From Grimontia sedimenti (GTDB taxonomy: Bacteria > Pseudomonadota > Gammaproteobacteria > Enterobacterales > Vibrionaceae): DNA of 64,000 bases. The position numbers and the translations under genes were made by a program. The notes under the pieces are model-generated. The model had not been told where the DNA came from. It ran no database searches and worked only from the letters and a program-made list of their open reading frames with translations. Of the stretch, positions 27,418 to 36,971 are shown piece after piece. Location of the stretch: assembly GCF_011045095.1 (NCBI RefSeq), contig NZ_JAALDL010000009.1, positions 124,001-188,000 of the forward strand, in the 5' to 3' direction. Numbering within the stretch: the first letter of the stretch is position 1; each line of letters starts with the position of its first letter.

Positions 27418-27563
27418 CTAATTTGCTTCACCACTTTTTAGTGGCTTAGATATTGAGAATGTGGGCCAGTATACCCGAACTCCCACAAGGCGCGAAAATA
27501 CCGCTTGTTGATAATGCACCCATGCGATTATGATGCTGTCAGATTTATCATTGAGTGACACTC

Positions 27564-28028
27564 ATGAAGGGTAACGCATTAAGACACAACGGCAGTTTGG
27601 GCGCTTTGCTCGCGTTGCTGCTTGTCTTTTTTTCGCTGCCATCATTCGCGACAGACTCTGTCGACACAAACAGTGCTCACTCAAACTGTCTGGTAGTCAC
27701 TCCGCATGAAATCCAGACGTCAGCACAAGATGCGCTCACTTCGTTAAATGCTGAGCACAGGGCGCCAGCCAAATCGCTCACACCTAGTTTATCCACTTTA
27801 CTCAGGAACGGTTCCTGGCTGCCAGAAAGGCTTGCCAACACTGAACCCGAATATGAACTCGTTATCGAGCTGGCAAACGTTGCCACTTTGCTTGATTACT
27901 ATCATTACGATGACACTTTCAGCCACTGGCAAGACTGGACTCGCTCTCCCCCTGCGACCAGACACCGTATCGCTGGCTGGAAAGATTCCAACCTGCAATA
28001 CCGATTCATTTCTCAAGCTCAAGCCTGA
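27564..28028 (+). CDS. Exported protein of unknown function upstream of secD2
   Basis: The ATG at 27564 gives 154 residues with a signal peptide 'ALLALLLVFFSLPSFA' (cut near residue 29) and a mature part of about 125 residues without a domain I recognise. An in-frame GTG lies 9 bases upstream. The mature part has one cysteine and a tyrosine- and tryptophan-rich patch ('LDYYHYDDTFSHWQDW'). It lies about 105 bases before secD2 on the same strand, so it may share its transcript. Real gene likely, because of the signal peptide and normal codon use. Confidence 0.6.
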   Translation: MKGNALRHNGSLGALLALLLVFFSLPSFATDSVDTNSAHSNCLVVTPHEIQTSAQDALTSLNAEHRAPAKSLTPSLSTLLRNGSWLPERLANTEPEYELVIELANVATLLDYYHYDDTFSHWQDWTRSPPATRHRIAGWKDSNLQYRFISQAQA

Positions 28029-28134
28029 ACTTCAAATCCCAGCTGATTTCCATCGGCGAACTAAACACGTCCACGCAGTGGACTAAAGATTTGACGTATT
28101 TGCCGTAAATGTTTTGCGGTGACGAGCGAGAGCT

Positions 28135-29961
28135 ATGCAAAAAACAACTCAAAAAAGAACAGGTCGAACGACTCTGTTAAATCACTATCCTGCATGGAAA
28201 TACGTGGTGCTGATCACCACCATCATCATTATGTTGTTCAGCGCCCTGCCGTCTTGGTTTGGCGAAAGCCCGGCTATCATGATTTCCCACAAAGGGAATA
28301 CGCCATCGGCTGTCGCGATCAAAGCCATCTTGGATAACAAAGATGTCGACGTGACGCGTATTGACCAACAAGGTAACAAAACCACCGTGGTGCTGGACAA
28401 TGCGTCCCAACAAAATGCGGCTAAGCAGATTTTGGCAAAACGTATGCCGGAAGATGACACCGTGACACTGGCCATGGTGCCAGCAGCACCAGCCTGGCTG
28501 CTGGACATGGGATTCAAGCCAATCAAGCTTGGTCTTGACCTTCGCGGCGGTGTGCAATTCCTGCTGGATGTCGACATGCAGCAAGTTTTCCATGCTCATG
28601 CAACACAGGCCGCTGATGCGGTCCGCGAGCACGCGCGCGCGCTTCGCGTCCGCGGTGTGCGGGTTCAGGTTAATGCCGATGGTGACTTAAAAATCGTTGC
28701 ACCATCCAGTGCTTCTGAAGGCGAGCTGCGCCAATTCCTCCGCGAACAATATCCGCAATGGGAAGTAAAAGGCAGCGGTGACAACACCCTGACCATGAGT
28801 TTGAAAGAAGCGGAAAAGCAAACGCTCACTAACCTAACTGTGCAACAGAACCTGCAAACCATGCGATCTCGTATTGAGGAGCTCGGCATCACAGAAGCAG
28901 CTGTTCAGCGCCAGGGCGAACACCGCATCCGTATCGAACTGCCAGGCGTTCAAGACCCTGCCGCCGCCAAAAATGTGATTGGTGCAACCGCAAGTCTTGC
29001 GTTCTATGAAGTGGTGAGTGATTACAAACCTGGCTCTATGGTGATCCCAGAGCAAAACGGTCGCCCGGTGCATGTCAACCGTAAGCCGGTTCTGTCAGGT
29101 GAGCACATTGTCGATGCACGCGCCAGCATGGGTGAAATGGGCATGCCGGAAGTGAACATTTCGCTGGATTCGACCGGCGGTAAGAAAATGTCTGACTTCT
29201 CAGCACAGCATATCGGCAAACCTATGGCGACCGCTTACAGCGAATACAGCCGCAATGCAGAAGATAAAACTGAGCAAGAAACGTCCATCATCAGCGTCGC
29301 GACCATTCAGTCCCAACTGGGTAACCGTTTCCGTATTACCGGCGTTGGCACCCTGCCTGAAGCGCAGGATTTGGCGCTGCTGCTGCGTGCTGGTTCTCTC
29401 ACTGCACCAGTAACCATCGTCGAAGAACGCACCATTGGTCCTTCTTTAGGGGCTGAAAACATTCAAAACGGCTTTGCTGCGCTGGCAATGGGGATGGGCT
29501 TAACCCTGCTGTTTATGGCAGTGTGGTACCGCAAGCTTGGCTGGGTGGCAAACCTCGCCCTTGTCGTCAATATGGTGATGTTACTGGGTCTGATTGCCCT
29601 GCTTCCTGGCGCAGTACTTACACTTCCGGGTATCGCAGGTCTTGTGCTTACCGTCGGCATGGCGGTGGATACCAACGTTCTGATCTTCGAACGAATTAAA
29701 GAGAAAGTCCGTGAAGGAAGAAGCCTGGCTCAGTCGATTGATTTGGGTTTCAGCAGTGCGTTCGCCACTATCCTCGACTCTAACATCACCACACTTATCT
29801 CAGCTGCAACCTTGTATGCCATTGGTAATGGCCCTATCCAAGGTTTTGCTCTGACATTGGGCTTAGGTTTGTTGACCAGTATGTTTACCGGAATCTTCGC
29901 GTCTCGCGCAGTGATCAATCTGGTTTGGGGTAGAGATTCACGTCGCGGTGTGAGGGTATAA
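28135..29961 (+). CDS. secD: Protein translocase subunit SecD (second-type SecD2)
   Basis: SecD with SecF pulls exported proteins through SecYEG using the ion gradient. The 608-residue protein has a first membrane helix near residues 20-40, a large periplasmic region with 'KLGLDLRGGVQFLLDVDM' (P1 domain), and five more helices at the C-terminus with 'LTVGMAVDTNVLIFERIKEK'. No yajC precedes it, unlike the main yajC-secD-secF operon of gammaproteobacteria, so this is probably the second set known in vibrios. secF follows after 2 bases. Confidence 0.93.
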   Translation: MQKTTQKRTGRTTLLNHYPAWKYVVLITTIIIMLFSALPSWFGESPAIMISHKGNTPSAVAIKAILDNKDVDVTRIDQQGNKTTVVLDNASQQNAAKQILAKRMPEDDTVTLAMVPAAPAWLLDMGFKPIKLGLDLRGGVQFLLDVDMQQVFHAHATQAADAVREHARALRVRGVRVQVNADGDLKIVAPSSASEGELRQFLREQYPQWEVKGSGDNTLTMSLKEAEKQTLTNLTVQQNLQTMRSRIEELGITEAAVQRQGEHRIRIELPGVQDPAAAKNVIGATASLAFYEVVSDYKPGSMVIPEQNGRPVHVNRKPVLSGEHIVDARASMGEMGMPEVNISLDSTGGKKMSDFSAQHIGKPMATAYSEYSRNAEDKTEQETSIISVATIQSQLGNRFRITGVGTLPEAQDLALLLRAGSLTAPVTIVEERTIGPSLGAENIQNGFAALAMGMGLTLLFMAVWYRKLGWVANLALVVNMVMLLGLIALLPGAVLTLPGIAGLVLTVGMAVDTNVLIFERIKEKVREGRSLAQSIDLGFSSAFATILDSNITTLISAATLYAIGNGPIQGFALTLGLGLLTSMFTGIFASRAVINLVWGRDSRRGVRV

Positions 29962-29963
29962 CG

Positions 29964-30860
29964 ATGATTACGATGAAAAATGCAACAAAACTTCGCCGTA
30001 TTGGCAGCCTGATTTCCTGTGTACTCATGGTGCTTTCTATCTTTACCTTGAGCACCAAAGGCCTCAATTTCGGTCTCGACTTTACCGGCGGTATGATCAG
30101 TGAAGTTCAACTTGACTCAACGCTGACTGCCAACCAAATTCAGGACAAGCTTGAAGCAGCACTCCAACAACCCGTCACCGTGGTATCAGCCGGAGAAGCC
30201 GGTGATTGGGTACTTCGTTACGCCGCGCCGGAGAAATTGAGTGAACAGCCTGAACTCAAACCTATCCTCGAATCATTCTCTCAAACTGTTGAAATGATTA
30301 ACGTCAGTCTGGTCGGCCCACAAGTTGGTCAAGAACTCGCAGAGCAAGGTGGATTGGCTGTGCTTATTACTCTGCTGGTGATTCTGGGTTACCTGAGTTT
30401 CCGCTTCGAGTGGCGCTTGGCGTCAGGCGCACTCTTGGCACTGGTACATGATGTCGTTCTCCTGCTGGGCTTTTTCTCTATCACAGGGATGGAGTTCAAT
30501 CTGACAGTGTTGGCTGCACTCTTGGCCGTGCTGGGTTACTCGCTGAATGACTCGATCATTATCTCTGACCGGATCAGGGAACTGCTGAAAGCGAACGTGA
30601 CCTTGCCAATCGCAGAGCTCAACAACCGCGCGATTGCTTCTACTATGTCCCGCACTCTCATCACTTCAGGAACCACACTGATTTCAGTGGGGTCACTGTG
30701 GCTGTTGGGGGGAGAGCCACTATATGGTTTCTCCATCACCATGTTTATCGGTATTGTCGCCGGTACCTGGTCAACCATGACGGTCGCGACCATTATTCCG
30801 GAAATGACGAATCTGCGTCCCGAACATTACATGCCAACACCGGTGTCTGACGCACCTTAA
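29964..30860 (+). CDS. secF: Protein translocase subunit SecF (second-type SecF2)
   Basis: SecF is the partner of SecD. The 298-residue product has a first helix near residues 14-30, 'GLNFGLDFTGGMISEVQLDS', and five C-terminal helices with the conserved 'AVLGYSLNDSIIISDRIREL'; the family norm at the last motif is GYSxNDTxVxxDR, so small changes (Ser for Thr, Ser before Asp) are present. Translationally coupled with secD. A strong terminator follows. Confidence 0.94.
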   Translation: MITMKNATKLRRIGSLISCVLMVLSIFTLSTKGLNFGLDFTGGMISEVQLDSTLTANQIQDKLEAALQQPVTVVSAGEAGDWVLRYAAPEKLSEQPELKPILESFSQTVEMINVSLVGPQVGQELAEQGGLAVLITLLVILGYLSFRFEWRLASGALLALVHDVVLLLGFFSITGMEFNLTVLAALLAVLGYSLNDSIIISDRIRELLKANVTLPIAELNNRAIASTMSRTLITSGTTLISVGSLWLLGGEPLYGFSITMFIGIVAGTWSTMTVATIIPEMTNLRPEHYMPTPVSDAP

Positions 30861-30872
30861 TACTTATCCTCC

Positions 30873-30898
30873 CAAGCCCGCTTCTGCGGGCTTTTTTA
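30873..30898 (+). terminator. Intrinsic terminator after secF2
   Basis: AAGCCCGC/GCGGGCTT stem (30874-30881 with 30886-30893) followed by six T, 12 bases after the secF stop. Confidence 0.9.
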
Positions 30899-31028
30899 TC
30901 TCCACTCCATCATCCTGTAAGCAATGTCTAACGAACACGGTCACTTACATATTAGGAATGACTGTCACTTGCAATCATTCAGGTTGCTCAAGACAATGCC
31001 CAACAATAGTCGATTAGTGTTTCAGGAC

Positions 31029-33131
31029 ATGCATTACGAATCTTTTCTATCACGCACGCAATGGCTCATCGCTTTACTGGCTTTGATGTTTTTTGTGTCG
31101 CTACTAGTGAAAGCCCAGACACCAGATACCGGATGGCTAACAAACCCGGCTCATCCACCGGTCAAAGCCCGCGTTGCGCTGACTGGCAATGTCAATGAAT
31201 CAACCAACGCCGTTCAAGGCTTTCTGGAAATCAACCTCTCCGGTGACTGGAAAACCTACTGGCGCTCTCCCGGAGAAGGCGGCGTGGCGCCGAGTCTGAA
31301 CTGGCACGCTTCAGACAACATCAAAGAGGTGGACTGGCAATGGCCTGCCCCACAGCGTTTCGATTTGTTGGGTATTGATACGCTGGGCTACACAGGCGAT
31401 ATCATTTTTCCCATCACGCTATACGTTGAGGACATCAACAAACCCGCAAATTTTGCAGGTACCTTAACGGTCTCTTCCTGTACCACAGTGTGTGTGCTCA
31501 CCGACTACGAGTTTGAACTGGCATTTACACCAGACAATCTAAAGCCCAATGCAGAGTTGCTGCACACGCATGCACAGGCCGCTAGCCAAGTCCCTAAAGC
31601 ATCACCTCAACTGAAAAATATCAGCGCCATATGGGATGATACAAAACAACAACTGCAAGTTTCCGCAAGTAAAGCTGTCGATTGGCAATCACCCGACATC
31701 ATTGTTGATGGCAGTTCGGACGCACTAACCGATGTGGCTTTTTCTGTGCCAACAATTTCAGTGAATGGTGAGACCGTCACCGCTACCTACTCCGCCAGCA
31801 GTTGGATGGGAAAACCTGCGCTGGCAGATGAAGCGATAAAGCTCACCTTTATCGATAGGGATTTTCTGGCTGAGCACGAAATCTCGGCAAAGGCGGGAAC
31901 CATTGTTGAGTCAGTACCGGATTTTTCCTTTGCGTCTGCCATTGCCTTCGCGCTGCTAGGCGGGCTTATTCTTAATATCATGCCTTGTGTGTTGCCGGTG
32001 CTTGGCCTAAAACTCAGCACCATGATTACCGCTCAGGGTCTGGCGCAAGTACAAATACGTAAACAATTTCTTGCCTCAGCGGCGGGTATCTTGTTTTCAT
32101 TTTGGCTACTCGCGGCCTTTCTACTCACTCTCAAACTCACTGGTAACGCGATCGGTTGGGGCATTCAATTCCAAAGCCCGCTGTTTATCGGTGTGATGGT
32201 GGCAATTACGACGCTGTTTGCTGCCAACATGTTGGGGTTATTCGAGATCAGGCTACCCTCTTCGGCGAATACCTGGCTGGCAACCCGGGGCGATAACTCC
32301 TATGTGGGGCACTTTACCCAAGGCATGTTTGCCACATTACTTGCTACCCCATGCTCTGCACCGTTTCTTGGTACCGCGGTTGCGTTTGCTCTAACCGCAT
32401 CAACGCCAACCCTGTTTGCGATTTTCTCAGCGCTAGCTTTTGGTATGGCGCTGCCTTGGTTGCTCGTTGCCGCAATGCCTTCCCTAGCAACGAAATTGCC
32501 AAAGCCAGGCGCATGGATGAACAGAGTGAAGTGGTTATTTGGCCTTATGATGCTCGCAACCAGCGTCTGGCTACTGACATTGCTGGCCAATCATTTATCG
32601 CTGCTTTGGCTTATCATCCTTAGCTTCATCGTCATTGCCTTTTTCATCACCAGAACCCACAAAGTTCACGGAAAAAAAACAGCAGTGATCGTCAGTGGCG
32701 TGGGCGTTTTGCTGGCGGCTATGACGCTGGTAATTGCAAGCCTTACAGCCTCTAAATGGGTGACACCTCTCCCACCTGATTTGGCGTGGAAAAAGCTCGA
32801 TGAATCGCGGATAGCGCAAGAAGTGAATGCAGGAAACACTGTGTTTGTGGATGTCACTGCAGATTGGTGTATCACCTGCAAAGCGAACAAAATTGGTGTT
32901 TTACTGCAAGAGCCCGTCTACTCCAGACTTCAAGCCGAAGATATGGTGACACTCCAGGGTGATTGGACATCTCCCAACGGTTATGTGACTGACTATCTGC
33001 GTAAATACGGCCGCTATGGTGTGCCTTTTAATATTGTTTATGGCCCAGCAGCGCCAGAAGGCATTCCGCTTCCTGTCGTTCTGTCGAGTGAAGATGTCAT
33101 TCGTGCCGTCAATCATGCTAAAGGAGGTTGA
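31029..33131 (+). CDS. ScsB-type membrane thiol reductase (DsbD superfamily)
   Basis: Moves electrons from cytoplasmic thioredoxin across the inner membrane to periplasmic thiol proteins. The protein has a signal peptide, a long N-terminal periplasmic domain with the pair in 'SSCTTVCVLTD', about eight membrane helices with the cysteines of 'NIMPCVLPVLGLK' and 'LATPCSAPFLGT', and a C-terminal thioredoxin-like domain with 'TADWCITCKANKIG'. The three Cys pairs needed for a relay are all there. The start is uncertain: 31029 (700 residues) begins a good signal peptide; 30996 and 30924 are also in frame, but 30924 is only 26 bases after a terminator. scsD follows after 4 bases; no scsC is present. 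Confidence 0.88.
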   Translation: MHYESFLSRTQWLIALLALMFFVSLLVKAQTPDTGWLTNPAHPPVKARVALTGNVNESTNAVQGFLEINLSGDWKTYWRSPGEGGVAPSLNWHASDNIKEVDWQWPAPQRFDLLGIDTLGYTGDIIFPITLYVEDINKPANFAGTLTVSSCTTVCVLTDYEFELAFTPDNLKPNAELLHTHAQAASQVPKASPQLKNISAIWDDTKQQLQVSASKAVDWQSPDIIVDGSSDALTDVAFSVPTISVNGETVTATYSASSWMGKPALADEAIKLTFIDRDFLAEHEISAKAGTIVESVPDFSFASAIAFALLGGLILNIMPCVLPVLGLKLSTMITAQGLAQVQIRKQFLASAAGILFSFWLLAAFLLTLKLTGNAIGWGIQFQSPLFIGVMVAITTLFAANMLGLFEIRLPSSANTWLATRGDNSYVGHFTQGMFATLLATPCSAPFLGTAVAFALTASTPTLFAIFSALAFGMALPWLLVAAMPSLATKLPKPGAWMNRVKWLFGLMMLATSVWLLTLLANHLSLLWLIILSFIVIAFFITRTHKVHGKKTAVIVSGVGVLLAAMTLVIASLTASKWVTPLPPDLAWKKLDESRIAQEVNAGNTVFVDVTADWCITCKANKIGVLLQEPVYSRLQAEDMVTLQGDWTSPNGYVTDYLRKYGRYGVPFNIVYGPAAPEGIPLPVVLSSEDVIRAVNHAKGG

Positions 33132-33135
33132 AACC

Positions 33136-33657
33136 ATGGACACTCCGAAAGACAAGAGCAAATGGAAACAGCCCGGATTCTGGATAAAGGAAATCCTGAC
33201 ACTGGTGATCTTGTTTTCCGTTGTTTCATTCGCGGTGGATCTTTGGCGCAGTCAGGACATGCCGAACGAGCAGTTGCCTAATGTTGCCTTACAGGATCTT
33301 TCAGGTGAAACCATAGATTTAGTTGCCCTAAGTGAAGACAAGCCCGTGGTTTTGTACTTTTGGGCCACATGGTGTGGCGCCTGCAAATTTGTGACGCCAA
33401 CCGTGGATTGGTTGGCAGAAGATCATGAGGTCGTCTCTGTTGCGATCACTTCAGGCTCAAATGATCGTGTCGAGGCCTACCTTCAACATCACGACCTGAA
33501 ATTCGCCACCATCAATGATGAGAGAGGATCTTTGTCAGGTATGTGGGGCGTGCGCGCGACGCCGACCATAGTGATTGTTAAAGACGGAAAAATCGCATCT
33601 ATCACCACCGGTATCACCACGCCACCCGGTTTGTTGGCTCGACTTTGGTTAGCGTAA
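33136..33657 (+). CDS. ScsD-like periplasmic thioredoxin, membrane anchored
   Basis: The ATG at 33136 has a strong AAGGAGG ribosome site, giving 173 residues; the frame is open further upstream but overlaps scsB. One membrane anchor (about residues 18-36) is followed by a TlpA/ScsD-type thioredoxin domain with the redox motif 'WATWCGACK' (Cys80, Cys83) and the cis-Pro region 'GVRATPTIVIV'. It is probably reduced by the ScsB-like protein encoded just before it. Substrates are unknown. Confidence 0.88.
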   Translation: MDTPKDKSKWKQPGFWIKEILTLVILFSVVSFAVDLWRSQDMPNEQLPNVALQDLSGETIDLVALSEDKPVVLYFWATWCGACKFVTPTVDWLAEDHEVVSVAITSGSNDRVEAYLQHHDLKFATINDERGSLSGMWGVRATPTIVIVKDGKIASITTGITTPPGLLARLWLA

Positions 33658-33689
33658 CCCACCGTTTTTAATACACTTCACCCCAAAAT

Positions 33690-33740
33690 ATGCCCAGCAT
33701 TGATTAGTGATATGTATTCCTGATCAAGCTGGGCATTTTC
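33690..33740 (+). terminator. Probable terminator after scsD
   Basis: GCCCAGC-A-TTGAT (33692-33704) pairs with ATCAA-GCTGGGC (33723-33734) with one bulged base, and a short T-run follows. Loop is large, so moderate confidence. Confidence 0.55.
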
Positions 33741-33882
33741 ATATCTATGAAAAATCCAAAAACCTTTTTCGAGCCACCTTTAATTTGTAGAAACCGACAA
33801 AATCCCGCCGCCTAATTTTCAACCAAATCAGTGTGTAATAACAAAAAAGCAACAAAAACAACCAACACTGAGAGGAAACAAC

Positions 33883-35445
33883 ATGTTACGTACTCGACTA
33901 CTCCCTTTGGTGGCAGTGGTATCGGCGACAATGCCTCAACTCGCCTTTGCACACGGCTATATGGACTACCCACCTGCACGTCAGGAAATTTGTGACAGCG
34001 ACGGTGGCTACTGGGAATCAACGGATGGCTCAACCATCCCGAACGCCGCTTGTCGCGCTGCTTTTAAAGAGTCAGGCTGGTATCCGTTTGTGCAAAAGCC
34101 GGAGTTTGCCAAGCTCGTTTCTGATTTCACCAATCAAGTTGCTGTTGAAGCGGGCGTACCAGATGGCGCGCTGTGTTCTGCGGGTGACCCGAAAAAAGCC
34201 GGTATCGACATTCCTTCTTCTGAATGGCAAGCCACACCGATTGACCCAAGCTTGAACGGGAAGCTAACCCTTCTATACCGTGCATCAACGCCTCACAATC
34301 CGAGCTTCTGGAAATTCTATCTCTCAAACGCCGCCTACAATTCGGCAACTGATGCATTGAAATGGTCAGATCTGGATTTGATTGCGGAATTTGGCAATGT
34401 ACCCGTTGTGACCATCAACGAGAAAAAGTACTACCAAATGACTATCACCCTGCCAACAGACCGTAGCGGCAACGCAGTGCTTTATTCACGCTGGCAGCGC
34501 GATGACCCAGCTGGCGAAGGCTTCTACAACTGTTCAGACATCAGCTTTGGTGGTGACATCGTTGTTCCAACATGGCAAAGCCTTGGTGCTGCAGTCAAAG
34601 CGACTGACGACGCCAATAGTGGAGATACCGTTTGGTTCCGCGTTTTCGATGGAAGTGGAACAGAAACCGTGTTCGAAAAGGTCGCTATTGACGTGACAAA
34701 CCAAGACGAAGCGGTTTGGGCTGCTCAGTTAGCAGATATCATCAACAATGGTTCAACCGGTGTTCGCCTTGGTAAACTCTCACAAGACGGTTTGGTGTCT
34801 TGGGACAACGCCGATCTTTACGGCAATCTGGTTTACGTGAAAGACCAAAGCGCTACCTTCCAGCTTGATATCAAACGGGAAGTTGTGAACAACGTACCGG
34901 TTCTCAACGCCCCACTGGCAGTGAGTGTAGAAAGCGGTCAATCTACTCAAATTGCTGTTTCAGCGACAGATGCTGACAACGATGCGCTGACCTTCAGTGC
35001 CAGCCAAGGCACTGTGACAGTCACAGGCAATGATGCAACCATCAGTTACACCGCGCCAACCACCACCACAGACCTTAACGATACGATTACTGTGACAGTT
35101 ACCGACGGCACAGCGAGTGCCCAGACTGTGATCAACGTAAACGTGAAAGGCAGCGGCAGCACTGGCGGTGAAACAAACTGGGATGCGAACGCAACCTATC
35201 TGGCTGGCGATAAAGTGACGCACTTTGGCGTAACTTATACGGCGCAGTGGTGGAACAAAGGTGAGGAGCCGGGAACGTCTTCCGTATGGGTAGCGGACAA
35301 AGGTGCAGGCGACCAAACCTGGAGTAAAGATATTGCCTACAGCAGCGGCGATACTGTGGTTTATGAGACTAAAACCTACAAAGCAAAATGGTGGACCAAA
35401 GGCGATCTACCAACGAATGGCGGGCCTTGGGCGGAAGTGAAATAA
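33883..35445 (+). CDS. Secreted lytic polysaccharide monooxygenase, AA10, chitin-type
   Basis: Copper enzyme that cuts crystalline chitin (possibly cellulose) oxidatively. A signal peptide ends at 'QLAFA' (residue 23), so the mature protein starts with His24 ('HGYMDYPPARQEICD'), the first ligand of the copper brace; the second is probably His138 in 'ASTPHNPSFWKFYLS'. After the catalytic domain (about 24-225) come an extra module (about 226-335), a cadherin/FnIII-like module (about 340-420) and two C-terminal CBM5/12-like chitin-binding repeats, each with 'W..' pairs: 'YTAQWWNKGEEPG' and 'YKAKWWTKGDLP'. Good ribosome site GAGAGGA. Single gene with its own terminator. Confidence 0.92.
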   Translation: MLRTRLLPLVAVVSATMPQLAFAHGYMDYPPARQEICDSDGGYWESTDGSTIPNAACRAAFKESGWYPFVQKPEFAKLVSDFTNQVAVEAGVPDGALCSAGDPKKAGIDIPSSEWQATPIDPSLNGKLTLLYRASTPHNPSFWKFYLSNAAYNSATDALKWSDLDLIAEFGNVPVVTINEKKYYQMTITLPTDRSGNAVLYSRWQRDDPAGEGFYNCSDISFGGDIVVPTWQSLGAAVKATDDANSGDTVWFRVFDGSGTETVFEKVAIDVTNQDEAVWAAQLADIINNGSTGVRLGKLSQDGLVSWDNADLYGNLVYVKDQSATFQLDIKREVVNNVPVLNAPLAVSVESGQSTQIAVSATDADNDALTFSASQGTVTVTGNDATISYTAPTTTTDLNDTITVTVTDGTASAQTVINVNVKGSGSTGGETNWDANATYLAGDKVTHFGVTYTAQWWNKGEEPGTSSVWVADKGAGDQTWSKDIAYSSGDTVVYETKTYKAKWWTKGDLPTNGGPWAEVK

Positions 35446-35472
35446 CACACTCTTCCTTGATGCTGCTGATAT

Positions 35473-35501
35473 AAAAAACGCCCCTGAAGGGGCGTTTTTC
35501 T
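35473..35501. terminator. Bidirectional terminator between LPMO and zipA
   Basis: AAAAACGCCCC/GGGGCGTTTTT (35474-35484 with 35489-35499) with a 4-base loop lies between the converging genes. Confidence 0.9.
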
Positions 35502-35519
35502 TTGTCTTGTCAGATTCAA

Positions 35520-36476
35520 TCAGGCGTGTGCGTGGAACTGTTTTATCTTGTCACGATAACCATCAAGACGCTGTGGTGTCATCATATTGCGGTTATCGTC
35601 TGTAACCAAACCACCAAGTTGATCAGCAACTTGTTGGGCAGTTTGGAGCATGAGCTTAAAGTTCTGCTCGGCTTCACCGTAACAAGGCAGCGTCATAAAC
35701 AGGGTAATGCCCGGTGTGGTGAACTGATGAATCGTTGCCAGCGGGAAGCTACCTGGGTTAAACATGTTTGCTGCACTGAACAAAACTTTGCCTGTACCAG
35801 CCAAATCAGCATGACGATGGAAGATTTCCATCTCACCGAAAATCATGCCGTGCTGTTCAAGGCAGTTAATCAGCTCTTCGCCATCAAACTCACTGTTATT
35901 TGCAGCCTGAACATTCATGATCAGTACCTGCTGCTCTGGCTCTTTTGGTGCTTCTTCAACTTGTGCCACATCATCAACAACAGTTTCTGAAGCGTCTTTA
36001 TCTTCAACAAAAGACACGTTTTCTGGTGCTTCAATCACTGGCTCTGCGACTGCGTCAACAACAGGGGCTTCTTCCTGAAGTGTTTGAATCGACTGCACAG
36101 GCACGTCAGCTGCTTTGTCTGCATCGCTGTCGTCAGCAGAAAATGTCGGTAAAGGAACATCGTCATCCTTCTCTTTTGCTGACATGTCTTCACTCTGTCC
36201 AGCAAAAAGAGGATCGACATCAGGTTTATCACCGAAATTCAGACCTGGTTCTTTGCGCTCAGTTTTAGGCTTGTCGCTACTACCAGGCTTGATCACTCGA
36301 ACTGAACCAATACCGTCCTGATCAAATCCTGTCTCATCTTTTTCTCTTAGTTTACCAATTGGCTTTTCGCCAAATTTCGCGGGCTTTTCCTTACGGCTTG
36401 TCCACAAGCCATGAAGCAACAACGCGGCGATAGCCACCGCACCCAAAATGATTAAAACAAGGCGCAATTCCTGCAT
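35520..36476 (-). CDS. zipA: Cell division protein ZipA
   Basis: ZipA anchors FtsZ to the inner membrane at the division site. The protein has an N-terminal membrane helix ('LRLVLIILGAVAIAALLLHG'), a long acidic proline/valine-rich linker (about residues 50-185) and a C-terminal FtsZ-binding domain (about 185-315). I prefer the second of two adjacent ATG codons (36476), which gives 'MQELRLVLIILG' as in family members. Normally zipA is followed by ligA; here they are separated by the secD2-to-LPMO block. Confidence 0.94.
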   Translation of the reverse strand: MQELRLVLIILGAVAIAALLLHGLWTSRKEKPAKFGEKPIGKLREKDETGFDQDGIGSVRVIKPGSSDKPKTERKEPGLNFGDKPDVDPLFAGQSEDMSAKEKDDDVPLPTFSADDSDADKAADVPVQSIQTLQEEAPVVDAVAEPVIEAPENVSFVEDKDASETVVDDVAQVEEAPKEPEQQVLIMNVQAANNSEFDGEELINCLEQHGMIFGEMEIFHRHADLAGTGKVLFSAANMFNPGSFPLATIHQFTTPGITLFMTLPCYGEAEQNFKLMLQTAQQVADQLGGLVTDDNRNMMTPQRLDGYRDKIKQFHAHA

Positions 36477-36479
36477 CAT

Positions 36480-36971
36480 TTAATCTCAGCATTTATCCAA
36501 TTAACGACGAGAGTCCGCAAGCGGTTGTAACCTATCTAAACACCTTGGTACAACCTTTGGCAATGTCGCACATACAAATTGCTGACTACTGTACCAAAAA
36601 GCGTATGAAAGTTAACGTCCATACCGCGAGAACACTGAAAAAGTCACTGTTCTGACAGTGAAAACACGCCCAATGTGCATTTTCACTCACTTCACAATGC
36701 TGTTTGACAATGATGCAGTTCAATAATTCACCAGTGGCGTAAATTGCCATTATCTGGTCTTAGACGTTAACATTCTCTCATCACGAGGCATCGATAAAGG
36801 TGCTGCATCGCTAGCTGGAACATCAAGATTGCGTTTTAACCCCCCGGAAATCCAAGGTTTCATATCAATACGCCGTCACCTGTAAAATGAAGTCAAAGTT
36901 GGCTTAGTTCCTGCTATAGCAATAAAAACATTCAATTTTTGCCTTTGGGATAGGCACGGAAAGGAGATTCT
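36480..36971. other. Divergent intergenic region zipA-cysZ, no gene
   Basis: About 490 bases without an open frame of interest. It must hold promoters for both zipA and cysZ. A small palindrome, CACTGT/ACAGTG with a 4-base loop (about 36644-36659), has a T-run on its minus-strand side and could be a weak terminator of an RNA. Nothing else stands out. Confidence 0.4.

Noticed and set aside
36644-36659. Palindrome CACTGT-N4-ACAGTG as LexA box
   Set aside because: LexA sites have CTGT-N8-ACAG; here the spacer is 4 bases.
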